Origin: SURF-13 sp041695325
GTDB lineage: Bacteria; Pseudomonadota; Gammaproteobacteria; SURF-13
DNA length: 39,746 nucleotides
Direction: 5' to 3'
Assembly (NCBI GenBank): GCA_041695325.1
Contig: JBGFRC010000007.1
Location: 1-39,746 of the forward strand
Positions within the stretch are counted from its first letter, which is position 1. Each line of letters opens with the position of its first letter. The notes beneath the pieces are model-generated. The model had not been told where the DNA came from, searched no databases, and saw only the letters and a program-made list of their open reading frames with translations. Below are positions 26,204 through 36,073 of the stretch, one piece after another. A program made the position numbers and the translations under genes.

Positions 26204-28584
26204 ATCGAACGCTCCACGGTGACGGGCCCGAAGGAGCAGCCCAGCGTTTCGCTGCCGGGCACACCGGCCGCGATGAGCGCGGCGCCGTCCGGCACGCGCG
26301 CGTCCACCCATACCGTGAGCCGCGCCTCCGCTTCGCCCTGTTTGACCAAGGCGGTCATACCCTCCGTTAAACCGTAATTTCCAGCTTCAGTCGCGTTGAG
26401 GCGGATACAGGCCCGCTCCGCATCCGCGGTTTGTTGCAAGGCTTCGGCGCGGCGCACGACGTTGTCTACCGCGCAGACTGGCACATGACCGATGCGCATC
26501 AATCCCGGCGCTTGCCCGCGGTTATCCAATTGCGGCAGAGTTGCATCGTCCTCGCCGTTTTCCGCCGTGGTGAGGTCGGGGGCCAGCGTACGCAGCTCGC
26601 GGCTGATTTCCTGTGCGCTGACATAATCAAAACCGGAGAGATCAAACAGATTGCCCAGCACGCGCAGCACCTTCCACGCCGGACGCGCCTCACCCGGCGG
26701 GCGCACCGCGGCGTTGAATTCCTGCCAGCGTCCCTCCGCGTTCACAAATGTGCCTTGCGTTTCACTGAACGGCGTCACAGGCAGCAGAACGTCCGCGTAA
26801 CTCTCCATCATCGGCGTCACATACGGCGTGAGCGCCGCTACAAACTCAGCCGCATTCAGACTGCGCAGCGCTGCGGCGGGATTCACGCAGTCAAACTCCG
26901 GCTCCATATTCAACAGCAGGTAGGACTTGAGCCCCTGTTCCAACATGGCGCGCGCATGGAGTCCGGCCTGGTCCACACGTTTGCCTCCGGCGTCGCGGTC
27001 GGGCAGCAAACCCGCCAGCCAGCCGCCAATGCTGTTGCCCGCCTCCGGCAAACAGCCCAGCTTTGCGCCGGAGAACCGGGCGATCAGCTTGGCGAGCGCA
27101 TGCAGCGCGCCCAGGTGGGAAGAAGCAAGCGCGCTGTTGCCCAGCAACAGGCAGGCGTTGTCCGCGCTCCTGAGACGGTTTGCCATGGCCCTATGGATAT
27201 CGGATACGATAACCTGCGCCAGCACGTCGAGACACGCCTTGTCTGCGGCCGGGATATATTCGCACAGCGCCTTGGCTACGCCCGCCAGCGCGTTGACCAT
27301 CGCACCGGGAGCGGCAATGATTTTTTCCCCGGTGGGGAAATTAAAATCGTAATCCACGGGGTTGAGCAGCATCATTCGCGCCCCACGCAGCGCCGCTTTG
27401 CGCAGGCGGTGCGCGGCGAGGGGTTGTTCCTTGCGCACATTGGAGCCGACCAGCAGCACGGTGTCCAGCTCTTCGAGTTGCGTCAGGCTCTGTCCCAGCC
27501 AGGGATACTGCGGCGTATGTGCGCCAAAATCGCTTTGACGCAGGCGATGATCCACGTTGCGACTGCCGAGGCCGCGCAGCAGTTTTTGCAGCAGATACAT
27601 TTCTTCCAGCGTGCTGTGCGGCGCGCTCAGCGCGCCGATCTGTTGCACGCCGTGATTGGTAATGGCCTCACGTACATTCCGCACGGTAAAATCGAGCGCG
27701 GTTTGCCAATCGGTTTCCTGCCAGGCGCCGTTTTGCCTGATGCGCGGGACTTGCAAGCGCTGCCCGCTGTTCAAGCCCGTGTAACTATAACGATCGCGGT
27801 CGGAGATCCATACCTCGTTGACCGCCTCGTTTTCGCGCGGCACCACGCGCATCACCCGGTCGTCGCGCACGTGCAGGTGCAGATTGGAGCCGATCGAATC
27901 GTGCGGCGCGACGCTGTCGCGCTGCACAAGTTCCCAGGCGCGCGCCGAGAAACGGAACGGTTTGGAGGTGAGCGCGCCCACCGGGCACAGGTCTATCACG
28001 TTGCCCGACAGCTCCGACACCAGGCTTTGCTCGATATAGGTGCCGATTTCCATGTGCTCGCCGCGCCCGGTCGCGCCCAGCTCCATCAGGCCCGCGATCT
28101 CCTGGCCGAAGCGCACGCAGCGCGTGCAGTGGATGCAGCGCGTCATGTCGGTGGCGATGAGCGGGCCGATATTTTTGTCCTTCACCACGCGCTTTTTTTC
28201 CTGATAGCGCGATACATCGCGCCCGTAACCCATGGCCACTTCCTGCAGCTCGCATTCTCCGCCCTGGTCGCAGATCGGGCAATCCAGCGGGTGATTGATA
28301 AGCAGGAATTCCATCACGCCTTTCTGGGCCGTGAGCGCCTTGGACGAGCGCGTGTAAACGCGCATGCCGTCCGTCACCGGCGTGGCGCACGCGGGCAGGG
28401 GTTTGGCGGTTTTTTCCACTTCCACCAGGCACATGCGGCAATTGGCGGCGATGGAAAGCTTCTTGTGGTAGCAGAAACGCGGGATTGGAATGCCCGCCTC
28501 ATCCGCGGCCTCGATCAGCATCTTGCCGTCATCCACCTGCAACGACTTGCCGTCTATTTCGATGTTGACCATGAGCTTAGCCAT
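26200..28584 (-). CDS. nuoG: NADH-quinone oxidoreductase subunit G
   Basis: A 794-residue peripheral-arm subunit. The 2Fe-2S cluster N1b is bound by Cys38, 49, 52 and 66; N5 by His98, Cys102, 105 and 111; N4 by Cys150, 153, 156 and 200. The C-terminal two thirds is a molybdopterin-oxidoreductase-like domain. The extra N7 cysteines found in E. coli NuoG are absent (the region reads APHDSIGSNLHLHV). Start taken at the ATG ending at 28584, one base after the nuoF stop; a GTG six codons upstream is possible. Confidence 0.94.
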   Translation of the reverse strand: MAKLMVNIEIDGKSLQVDDGKMLIEAADEAGIPIPRFCYHKKLSIAANCRMCLVEVEKTAKPLPACATPVTDGMRVYTRSSKALTAQKGVMEFLLINHPLDCPICDQGGECELQEVAMGYGRDVSRYQEKKRVVKDKNIGPLIATDMTRCIHCTRCVRFGQEIAGLMELGATGRGEHMEIGTYIEQSLVSELSGNVIDLCPVGALTSKPFRFSARAWELVQRDSVAPHDSIGSNLHLHVRDDRVMRVVPRENEAVNEVWISDRDRYSYTGLNSGQRLQVPRIRQNGAWQETDWQTALDFTVRNVREAITNHGVQQIGALSAPHSTLEEMYLLQKLLRGLGSRNVDHRLRQSDFGAHTPQYPWLGQSLTQLEELDTVLLVGSNVRKEQPLAAHRLRKAALRGARMMLLNPVDYDFNFPTGEKIIAAPGAMVNALAGVAKALCEYIPAADKACLDVLAQVIVSDIHRAMANRLRSADNACLLLGNSALASSHLGALHALAKLIARFSGAKLGCLPEAGNSIGGWLAGLLPDRDAGGKRVDQAGLHARAMLEQGLKSYLLLNMEPEFDCVNPAAALRSLNAAEFVAALTPYVTPMMESYADVLLPVTPFSETQGTFVNAEGRWQEFNAAVRPPGEARPAWKVLRVLGNLFDLSGFDYVSAQEISRELRTLAPDLTTAENGEDDATLPQLDNRGQAPGLMRIGHVPVCAVDNVVRRAEALQQTADAERACIRLNATEAGNYGLTEGMTALVKQGEAEARLTVWVDARVPDGAALIAAGVPGSETLGCSFGPVTVERSI

Positions 28585-28585
28585 G

Positions 28586-29866
<1,281 letters not shown>

Positions 29867-29870
29867 GGCG

Positions 29871-30383
29871 TTACTTCAATCCATCCAGTATCTCGTCCAC
29901 CTTTTGCGGCGTGAGATTCTCATAATAGGTCTTGCCGATCTGAAACATGGGTGCGCCGCCGCACGCGGCGAGGCACTCGACTTCCTTGATGGTGAATTTT
30001 CCGTCCGGCGTGGTCTGGCCCAGAGGCACACCGAGCTTTTTCTCCAGATGGCGCACGATTGCATCCGATCCGCGCAACATGCAGGAGATATTGGTGCACA
30101 CCGCGATGGTGTGCCGTCCGCAGGGTTTCAGCTTGAACATGGTGTAAAAGGTGGCGACCTCATACACCGCGATTTTCGGCATGTCGAGATACTCCGCCAC
30201 TGCGTCCATCAGCTCGTTACTGATCCAGCCGTGTTCATCCTGTACGATGTGCAGCGCCTGGATCACCGCCGACTGTTTTCGCCCGGGCGGATACTTGGCG
30301 ATCCAGCAGTTGATCTCCGCCAGCGCCTCGGCGGAGATCAACTCCGCCAGCGGCCCGGAGTTATTGATGGGCACGGCGTTCAT
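29871..30383 (-). CDS. nuoE: NADH-quinone oxidoreductase subunit E
   Basis: A 170-residue thioredoxin-fold subunit bound to NuoF, carrying the 2Fe-2S cluster N1a. The ligands are Cys96, Cys101 (VCTNISC) and Cys137, Cys141 (CLAACGGAP). YPPGRKQSAVIQALHIVQDEHG marks the helical N-terminal part. It lies 10 bases after nuoD. Confidence 0.95.
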   Translation of the reverse strand: MNAVPINNSGPLAELISAEALAEINCWIAKYPPGRKQSAVIQALHIVQDEHGWISNELMDAVAEYLDMPKIAVYEVATFYTMFKLKPCGRHTIAVCTNISCMLRGSDAIVRHLEKKLGVPLGQTTPDGKFTIKEVECLAACGGAPMFQIGKTYYENLTPQKVDEILDGLK

Positions 30384-30393
30384 CTGGCTGCCG

Positions 30394-31644
30394 TCATCGG
30401 TCTACTTCGCCAAAGACGATATCCTGCGTGCCGATGATGGCCACCACGTCGGCCAGCATGTGGCCGCGCGTCATCTCGTCCAGCGCCGCCAGGTGCGGGA
30501 ATCCCGGCGCGCGTATTTTGACGCGGTAGGGCTTGTTGGCGCCGTCGGACACCAGGTACACACCGAACTCGCCCTTGGGCGCCTCCACCGCGGCGTAGGC
30601 CTCCCCTTCCGGGATGCAGAAACCCTCGGTGAACAGCTTGAAGTGATGAATGAGCGCTTCCATGTCGCCCTTCATCTCGGTGCGCTTGGGCGGCGCGATC
30701 TTGTGATCCTCCACCATCACCGGGCCTGGATTGGCGCGCAGCCAGTCCACGCACTGTTTGACGATGCGGTTGGACTGACGCATCTCTTCCACGCGCACCA
30801 GATAGCGGTCATAGCAGTCGCCGGTGACGCCCACTGGAATATCGAAATCGAGCCGGTCGTACACCCCGTACGGCTGCTTCTTGCGCAAGTCCCAGGCCAC
30901 GCCGGAGCCGCGCAGCATGGGGCCGGTGAATCCCAGCGCCAGCGCGCGCTCGGCCGGGACGACGCCGATGCCCACGGTGCGCTGTTTCCAGATGCGGTTG
31001 TCGGTGAGCAGGTTTTCGTACTCGTCCACATAGGTCGGGAAACGGCGCGTGAAATCCTCGATGAAATCGAGCAGCGAGCCCCGGCGGTTGCGGTTGCGCT
31101 CATCGGTCTCCTTCTCGTTGTGCCAGGGCGAGGGCTGACACTGCGGCATGGCGAGCGGCAGGTCGCGGTACACCCCACCGGGTCGGTAATAGGTGGCGTG
31201 CAGGCGCGCGCCGGACACGGCTTCATAACAATCCAGCAAGTCCTCGCGCTCGCGGAAGCAATACAGGAACACCGTCATCGCGCCGATGTCGAGCGCGTGC
31301 GCGCCCAGCCACAGCAAGTGATTCAAAATGCGCGTGATCTCGTCGAACATCACCCGGATGTACTGCGCGCGCAGCGGCGGCTCGATGCCGAGCAGCTTTT
31401 CCATGGCCAGCACGTAGCCGTGCTCGTTGCACATCATGGAGACGTAATCCAGGCGATCCATATAGCCGATGCTCTGGTTGTACGGCTTGCTCTCGGCCAG
31501 CTTCTCCGTGCCGCGGTGCAGCAGGCCGATGTGCGGGTCGGCGCGCTGCACTACCTCGCCGTCCATCTCCAGCACCAGGCGCAGCACGCCGTGCGCCGAC
31601 GGGTGCTGCGGGCCGAAGTTCATGGTGTAGTTACGGATTTCCAT
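30394..31644 (-). CDS. nuoD: NADH-quinone oxidoreductase subunit D
   Basis: A 416-residue subunit (49-kDa homologue) lining the quinone site, related to the large subunit of NiFe hydrogenases. MNFGPQHPSAHGVLRLVLE is the N-terminal quinone loop, and GLLHRGTEKLAE and YLVSDGANKPYR are conserved. It is a separate gene, not fused to nuoC as in E. coli. Its first 14 bases overlap the end of nuoC. Confidence 0.96.
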   Translation of the reverse strand: MEIRNYTMNFGPQHPSAHGVLRLVLEMDGEVVQRADPHIGLLHRGTEKLAESKPYNQSIGYMDRLDYVSMMCNEHGYVLAMEKLLGIEPPLRAQYIRVMFDEITRILNHLLWLGAHALDIGAMTVFLYCFREREDLLDCYEAVSGARLHATYYRPGGVYRDLPLAMPQCQPSPWHNEKETDERNRNRRGSLLDFIEDFTRRFPTYVDEYENLLTDNRIWKQRTVGIGVVPAERALALGFTGPMLRGSGVAWDLRKKQPYGVYDRLDFDIPVGVTGDCYDRYLVRVEEMRQSNRIVKQCVDWLRANPGPVMVEDHKIAPPKRTEMKGDMEALIHHFKLFTEGFCIPEGEAYAAVEAPKGEFGVYLVSDGANKPYRVKIRAPGFPHLAALDEMTRGHMLADVVAIIGTQDIVFGEVDR

Positions 31645-32332
31645 TGCCGTTGTTGCCGTTGCTGTTGACGGCTACGGGCGTGACGTAACGGTTGTCGCGG
31701 CGGATAACGCGCGGCACCAGCACGCGGTTTTCGATGCTCACCGGCTGATACACCACGCGCTGCTTCTCCGGGTCATAACGCATCTCGACCTGGCCGATGA
31801 GCGGAAAATCCTTGCGCATCGGGTGGCCGATGAAGCCGTAATCGGTGAGCAGGCGGCGCAGATCGGGGTGGCCTTCAAACACGATGCCGAACAAATCGAA
31901 GGCTTCACGCTCGTACCAGTTGGCCGCCGGCCAGATGTCTATGACGGAATCCACGCGCGGCATGTCGTCTTCCAGGAATACCTTCACGCGCAGACGCTGA
32001 TTGAGCGCCACCGACAGCAGGTGATACACCACCGCGTAGCGCGGCCCGCTCCAGTGCTGCTCCGGATAGTCGGGGAATTCGATCACGTCCTCCGCAGTCA
32101 GGCCGCCTTCGCCGCGCGTGCTTTTGCCGTACTCCGCGTAGTCCACGCCGCACAGGTCTATCAGCTGCTCGAAGCGGAATTCCACTTCATCACGCAGCGC
32201 ACGGCCCACTTCCAGTAAATTGGCGCGCGCTATGACGGCGGTGGTTTCACCGCACGCCTGGGAGCAAGACGTCAGCGCGGCCTCAAATCTGCGCGCCAAA
32301 CGCGCGACCAGGCTCTCGGTGGGGTAGGCCAT
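31631..32332 (-). CDS. nuoC: NADH-quinone oxidoreductase subunit C
   Basis: A 233-residue peripheral-arm subunit (30-kDa homologue) without cofactors. WPAANWYEREAFDLFGI and GHPDLRRLLTDYGFIGHP are the family signature. The C-terminus runs out into a low-complexity Asn/Gly tail (NSNGNNGNGNP) encoded by near-triplet repeats that overlap the nuoD start. Confidence 0.95.
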   Translation of the reverse strand: MAYPTESLVARLARRFEAALTSCSQACGETTAVIARANLLEVGRALRDEVEFRFEQLIDLCGVDYAEYGKSTRGEGGLTAEDVIEFPDYPEQHWSGPRYAVVYHLLSVALNQRLRVKVFLEDDMPRVDSVIDIWPAANWYEREAFDLFGIVFEGHPDLRRLLTDYGFIGHPMRKDFPLIGQVEMRYDPEKQRVVYQPVSIENRVLVPRVIRRDNRYVTPVAVNSNGNNGNGNP

Positions 32333-32341
32333 CGTGGTGGT

Positions 32342-32818
32342 CTAGCGCGCAATGGTGTTGGTGCGTTTGATTTTGTTCTGCAATTGCAGGATACCGTACA
32401 GCAGTGCTTCGGCGGTAGGCGGACATCCCGGCACATAGATGTCTACCGGTACGATGCAGTCGCAGCCGCGCACCACGGAATACGAATAGTGATAATAGCC
32501 GCCGCCGTTGGCGCACGAGCCCATGGAGATCACCCAGCGCGGCTCGGCCATCTGGTCGTAAACCTTGCGCAGCGCCGGAGCCATCTTGTTCACCAGCGTA
32601 CCCGCCACGATCATCACGTCCGACTGGCGCGGGCTGGGACGGAACAGCACGCCGAAGCGGTCCAAATCGTAGCGCGACGCGCCGGCGTGCATCATCTCCA
32701 CCGCGCAGCAGGCCAGACCGAAGGTCATCGGCCACAGCGCGCCGGTGCGCGCCCAGTTGATGAGCTTGTCGGCGCTGGTGGTGATGACGCCCTGTTCAAA
32801 TACGCCTTCGATACTCAT
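32342..32818 (-). CDS. nuoB: NADH-quinone oxidoreductase subunit B
   Basis: A 158-residue subunit binding cluster N2, the last iron-sulphur centre before quinone. The ligands are the adjacent Cys37 and Cys38 (FGLACCAVEMM), Cys102 (MGSCANGGG) and Cys132 (VPGCPPTAEAL). It starts 3 bases after the nuoA stop. Confidence 0.97.
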   Translation of the reverse strand: MSIEGVFEQGVITTSADKLINWARTGALWPMTFGLACCAVEMMHAGASRYDLDRFGVLFRPSPRQSDVMIVAGTLVNKMAPALRKVYDQMAEPRWVISMGSCANGGGYYHYSYSVVRGCDCIVPVDIYVPGCPPTAEALLYGILQLQNKIKRTNTIAR

Positions 32819-32821
32819 CCC

Positions 32822-33178
32822 TTACTCCCAGTCGAGCGCTCCCTTCTTCCATTCGTAAATAAATCCAATGACGAGGATGCCGAGAAACACCACCATCGCG
32901 GTAAAGCCGAACACGCCGATCTGGTCCAGCGCCACGGCCCACGGGAACAGGAAGGCGATCTCCAGGTCGAAGATGATGAACAAAATGGCGACCAGGTAAT
33001 AGCGCACGTCGAACTTCATGCGCGAATCTTCGAAGGCCTCGAAACCGCATTCATAGGGCGAGAGCTTCTCGCTGTCCGGCCTGTTCGGCGCCAGCAAATA
33101 ACCGCCCACGATGGGCACCACCCCGAAGGCGATGCCCACCACGATAAACAGCAGTATCGGAAGGTAGTTCTCTAACAT
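32822..33178 (-). CDS. nuoA: NADH-quinone oxidoreductase subunit A
   Basis: A 118-residue, three-helix subunit (ND3 homologue) and first gene of the complex I operon. SPYECGFEAFEDSR contains Cys44 in the mobile loop near the quinone site, and FIIFDLEIAFLFPWA is the second helix. A promoter-like sequence lies about 50 bases upstream; no strong ribosome-binding site is visible. Confidence 0.96.
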   Translation of the reverse strand: MLENYLPILLFIVVGIAFGVVPIVGGYLLAPNRPDSEKLSPYECGFEAFEDSRMKFDVRYYLVAILFIIFDLEIAFLFPWAVALDQIGVFGFTAMVVFLGILVIGFIYEWKKGALDWE

Positions 33179-33233
33179 GCCGGCTTATTACTAGGGTATG
33201 CAGGGTGTAACAATATTGAAACCAGAATTCTCT

Positions 33234-33261
33234 ACTTTAAAAGACTTATATATTTAGTCAA
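33234..33261 (-). promoter_or_regulatory. Candidate promoter for the nuo operon
   Basis: On the minus strand TTGACT (33261-33256), a 16-bp spacer and TAAAGT (33239-33234) lie in the AT-rich gap between the upstream terminator and nuoA. Transcription would begin near 33227, about 50 bases before the nuoA ATG. The -35 is strong and the -10 matches at 4 of 6. Confidence 0.45.
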
Positions 33262-33270
33262 GTCCATCCT

Positions 33271-33304
33271 GAAATAAAAAACGGCATCCCCGGATGCCGT
33301 TTTC
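33271..33304 (-). terminator. Intrinsic terminator after tRNA-Leu/secG
   Basis: On the minus strand AAAACGGCATCC pairs with GGATGCCGTTTT around a very short C-rich loop, followed by a T-rich tract (TTTTTATTTC). It sits 5 bases past the CCA end of tRNA-Leu and separates the tpiA-secG-tRNA transcript from the nuo operon. Confidence 0.85.
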
Positions 33305-33308
33305 AAGT

Positions 33309-33393
33309 TGGTGCCGATGGCCGGACTCGAACCGGCACAGCTTTCGCCACAGCCACCTCAAGACTGCGTGTCTACCAATTCCACCACATCGGC
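33309..33393 (-). tRNA. tRNA-Leu(GAG)
   Basis: Runs from GCCGATG (5' end at 33393) to an encoded CCA at 33309. The acceptor pairs CATCGGC, the anticodon loop TTGAGGT gives GAG, and a long variable arm and GGTTCGAGTCC T-arm are present. It follows secG, as leuU does in E. coli. Confidence 0.96.
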
Positions 33394-33412
33394 TGAGGTT
33401 TTAACGCGCCTG

Positions 33413-33763
33413 TCAGGGACTGGGTACGTCCGGCGCGCTCTGCTGCGACGCGGGTTCCGCGGGCGCGGCGGGAACGGCCGGCAGCTCAGAGACGGGCTGA
33501 GTCACGGTATCCGTGACGCTCGGTGCCCTCCCCTCCTTGCCCGACAGGGCGGCCAAGGTCAGACTGATGGCGAAAAACAGGGTGGCGAGCACCGCCGTGG
33601 TACGGGTCAGGAAATTGGCCGAACCCTGGCTGCCGAACACGGTTTGCGAGGCCCCGCTGCCGAAGGCAGCGCCCACGTCGGCGCCTTTCCCGTGTTGCAA
33701 TAAAATAAGGGCAATAAGGGCAATCGCCACCACTACGTCCAGTATTAACAAAATCGTCGTCAT
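33413..33763 (-). CDS. secG: Preprotein translocase subunit SecG
   Basis: A 116-residue inner-membrane subunit of the SecYEG channel that assists protein export. Two membrane helices (about 4-22 and 55-74) flank the conserved HGKGADVGAAFGSGASQTVFG loop core. The C-terminal ~40 residues are a Pro/Ala-rich tail. The ATG at 33763 is used; a TTG one codon earlier is less likely. GGGAATA upstream is a plausible ribosome-binding site. Confidence 0.93.
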   Translation of the reverse strand: MTTILLILDVVVAIALIALILLQHGKGADVGAAFGSGASQTVFGSQGSANFLTRTTAVLATLFFAISLTLAALSGKEGRAPSVTDTVTQPVSELPAVPAAPAEPASQQSAPDVPSP

Positions 33764-33838
33764 CAAACTTATTCCCGCGCTTAAAGCACGGGGTCCTTCA
33801 TGTTATATCGTTCAAAATTAAATCGAAAATCAAATCCG

Positions 33839-34591
33839 CTATTCCGCCGCCCGGCATATGACCAGAAACTGCTCCGCGTGCAGCGAGGCGCCGCCGATCA
33901 GGCCGCCGTCTATGTCCGGCATGGCGAATAGCGCAGCGGCATTGTCAGCCTTGACACTGCCGCCGTAGAGAATACGGATATCACTGGCTATTATAGCATT
34001 ATGGGCGGCGATGCGTCTTCTCAAGCAGACGTGCACCTCTTGCGCTTGAGCGGCGGTGGCGGTCCTGCCGGTGCCGATGGCCCACACCGGCTCATAGGCG
34101 ATCACACCCTGCGCCAAACCCTCCACGCCCACCGCTTTCAATACCGCATCCAGCTGCCGCGCGACCACCGCCTCGGTGATGCTCTGCTCCCGCTCTTGCA
34201 GCGTCTCGCCCAGGCACAGAATGGGCTTAAGCCCCGCATCCAGAGCCGCCTTCACCTTGGCCGCTACCAGTGCGTCATCCTCTCCATACAGAGTGCGCCG
34301 CTCGGAGTGCCCCACGATCACATGGCTACAGCCCACGTCGCGCAGCATGGCTCCAGCGATCTCGCCGGTATAGGCCCCTTCGGGCTTGTCACACAGGTTT
34401 TGCGCGCCGAGCGAAATAGTGGAGCCCGCAAGCTGTGCGCCCACTTCGCCCAAATAGACAAACGGCGGGCACAGCGCCAGCTCGACATTTCTCAGCCGCG
34501 CCGCGCCCTGTTTGACGGCCTCCACCAGGATCCGAGCATTCTTGCGGGAACCGTTCATCTTCCAGTTCCCGGCCACCAATTTACGGCGCAT
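33839..34591 (-). CDS. tpiA: Triosephosphate isomerase
   Basis: A 250-residue TIM-barrel enzyme interconverting dihydroxyacetone phosphate and glyceraldehyde 3-phosphate. The catalytic residues are Lys11 (GNWKMN), His95 (IVGHSERR) and Glu167 (VIAYEPVWAIGTG), followed by the phosphate-gripping loop and ILYGGSVKADN. The fixed order glmM-tpiA-secG is common in gammaproteobacteria. Nothing notable is seen in the 92-bp gap to glmM. Confidence 0.96.
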   Translation of the reverse strand: MRRKLVAGNWKMNGSRKNARILVEAVKQGAARLRNVELALCPPFVYLGEVGAQLAGSTISLGAQNLCDKPEGAYTGEIAGAMLRDVGCSHVIVGHSERRTLYGEDDALVAAKVKAALDAGLKPILCLGETLQEREQSITEAVVARQLDAVLKAVGVEGLAQGVIAYEPVWAIGTGRTATAAQAQEVHVCLRRRIAAHNAIIASDIRILYGGSVKADNAAALFAMPDIDGGLIGGASLHAEQFLVICRAAE

Positions 34592-34683
34592 GTGCGGATA
34601 TCCCCTTTATCAATGGCCCCGGTTCAAGCCGCGAAGCTTACCTAATTCAAAACACGCAGACAACCTGTTGCCCGCCTGACCGG

Positions 34684-36024
34684 CTAAATTCGCTGTACCG
34701 CCTCCTGCACCGTTGCGGCCAGATGCTCGGCGAGCGATTTCACCAGATTGGCGTCTTCGCCTTCCACCATCACGCGCAGCAGAGGCTCGGTGCCGGAGAG
34801 ACGCAGCAGAACGCGGCCGTGGCCGTTGAGTTGTGCTTGTGCGTCTTGCACGGCGTCTTGCGTGGCCTTGGATCTTGCAACATCGAAACCGCGCGTGAGC
34901 TTGACGTTAATCAGGCATTGCGGGTATTTGGTCATGCCCTGTTTCGCCTGGTGCAAGGTGACGTTTGTTTTTTGCAAGGCGGCCAGCACTTGCAGGGCGG
35001 AGATGATGCCGTCGCCGGTGGTGGTGCAGTCGAGGCAGATGATGTGGCCGGAGGATTCGCCGCCCAGCAGCCAGCCTTTTTGATTCAGCAGCTCCAGCAC
35101 ATAGCGGTCGCCCACGGCGGCGCGTTCAAACTCCACACCATGCTGTTTCAGCACCAGCTCCAGACCAAGGTTGGTCATCAAGGTGCCTACCACGCCGCCA
35201 CCCAGGGTTTTTTCTCGAAGACGCGCGAGCGCGATGATGAACAGCAGTTCGTCGCCGTCAACTAATTCGCCTTTGTGATCCACCATGATGACGCGGTCGC
35301 CGTCGCCGTCCAGCGCTATCCCCAAGTCCGCGCCGTGCTTCAACACGGCGCGTTGCAGGTTTTGCGGGTGGGTGGAGCCGCAGCCTGCGTTGATGTTGAG
35401 GCCGTCGGGTTCGGCACCGAGTTTAACCACTTCCGCGCCGAGCTCACGCAGCACCTTGGGGGCGACCCGGTAGGCTGCGCCGTGGGCGCAGTCCACCACC
35501 AGCTTCATGCCTCTGAAATCCAGACCATCCGGGATGCTGCTCTTGCAGAATTCGATGTAACGCCCCGCCGCGTCACTCACGCGCTCAGCCTTGCCGAGCA
35601 CGGCTGAATCCACGCATGTCATGGGCAGTTCCAGTTCGCGTTCGATGGCGTGTTCAACCTCATCCGGCAGTTTCGCGCCTTGCGCGGAGAAGAATTTAAC
35701 GCCGTTGTCGTAATGCGGATTATGCGAGGCGCTGATGATGATGCCGGCCTGGGCATGCAGGGTGCGCGTGAGGTAGGCGATGGCCGGCGTGGGCAGCGGC
35801 CCCAGCAGGCCGATGTTGACCCCCGCGGCGGAGAGGCCGGCCTCCAGCGCGGACTCGAACATATAGCCTGAGATACGGGTGTCCTTGCCTATGAGCACCT
35901 TGCCTCCCTGCCCCAGCACGCGCCCCGCCGCCCAGCCCAGCTTGAGCATGAAGTCGGCGGTAATGGGCGGTTCGCCCACCTTGCCGCGTATGCCGTCGGT
36001 GCCGAAGTATTTTTTTATCACCAC
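34684..36024 (-). CDS. glmM: Phosphoglucosamine mutase
   Basis: A 446-residue enzyme converting glucosamine 6-phosphate to the 1-phosphate for peptidoglycan and LPS precursors. The phosphoserine is Ser100 in ISASHNPHYD, the metal loop is DGDGDR, and GGESSGH and LRLSGTEPLLRVM are the sugar and phosphate loops. Two consecutive GTG codons begin the frame; AAGGAG is only 3 bases from the first but 6 from the second (36021), so the protein may start one residue later. Confidence 0.95.
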   Translation of the reverse strand: MVIKKYFGTDGIRGKVGEPPITADFMLKLGWAAGRVLGQGGKVLIGKDTRISGYMFESALEAGLSAAGVNIGLLGPLPTPAIAYLTRTLHAQAGIIISASHNPHYDNGVKFFSAQGAKLPDEVEHAIERELELPMTCVDSAVLGKAERVSDAAGRYIEFCKSSIPDGLDFRGMKLVVDCAHGAAYRVAPKVLRELGAEVVKLGAEPDGLNINAGCGSTHPQNLQRAVLKHGADLGIALDGDGDRVIMVDHKGELVDGDELLFIIALARLREKTLGGGVVGTLMTNLGLELVLKQHGVEFERAAVGDRYVLELLNQKGWLLGGESSGHIICLDCTTTGDGIISALQVLAALQKTNVTLHQAKQGMTKYPQCLINVKLTRGFDVARSKATQDAVQDAQAQLNGHGRVLLRLSGTEPLLRVMVEGEDANLVKSLAEHLAATVQEAVQRI

Positions 36025-36036
36025 CCTCTCCTTCCC

Positions 36037-36059
36037 CTCTCCCTTTCAGGGGGGGAGGG
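36037..36059. repeat. C/G-rich hairpin between folP and glmM
   Basis: CCCTCTCCC and GGGGGGAGGG face each other around TTTCA, forming an imperfect stem in the 49-bp gap. Hairpins of this CCCTCTCCC/GGGAGAGGG type recur between genes in many proteobacteria. The glmM ribosome-binding site lies immediately beside it, so the stem could affect glmM translation. Confidence 0.5.
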
Positions 36060-36073
36060 CATAAGAAATATTT

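Noticed and set aside
36052..36059. GGGGAGGG as an FtsK-orienting site
   Set aside because: It points away from dif and is part of the C/G-rich hairpin repeat, so it carries no polarity information.
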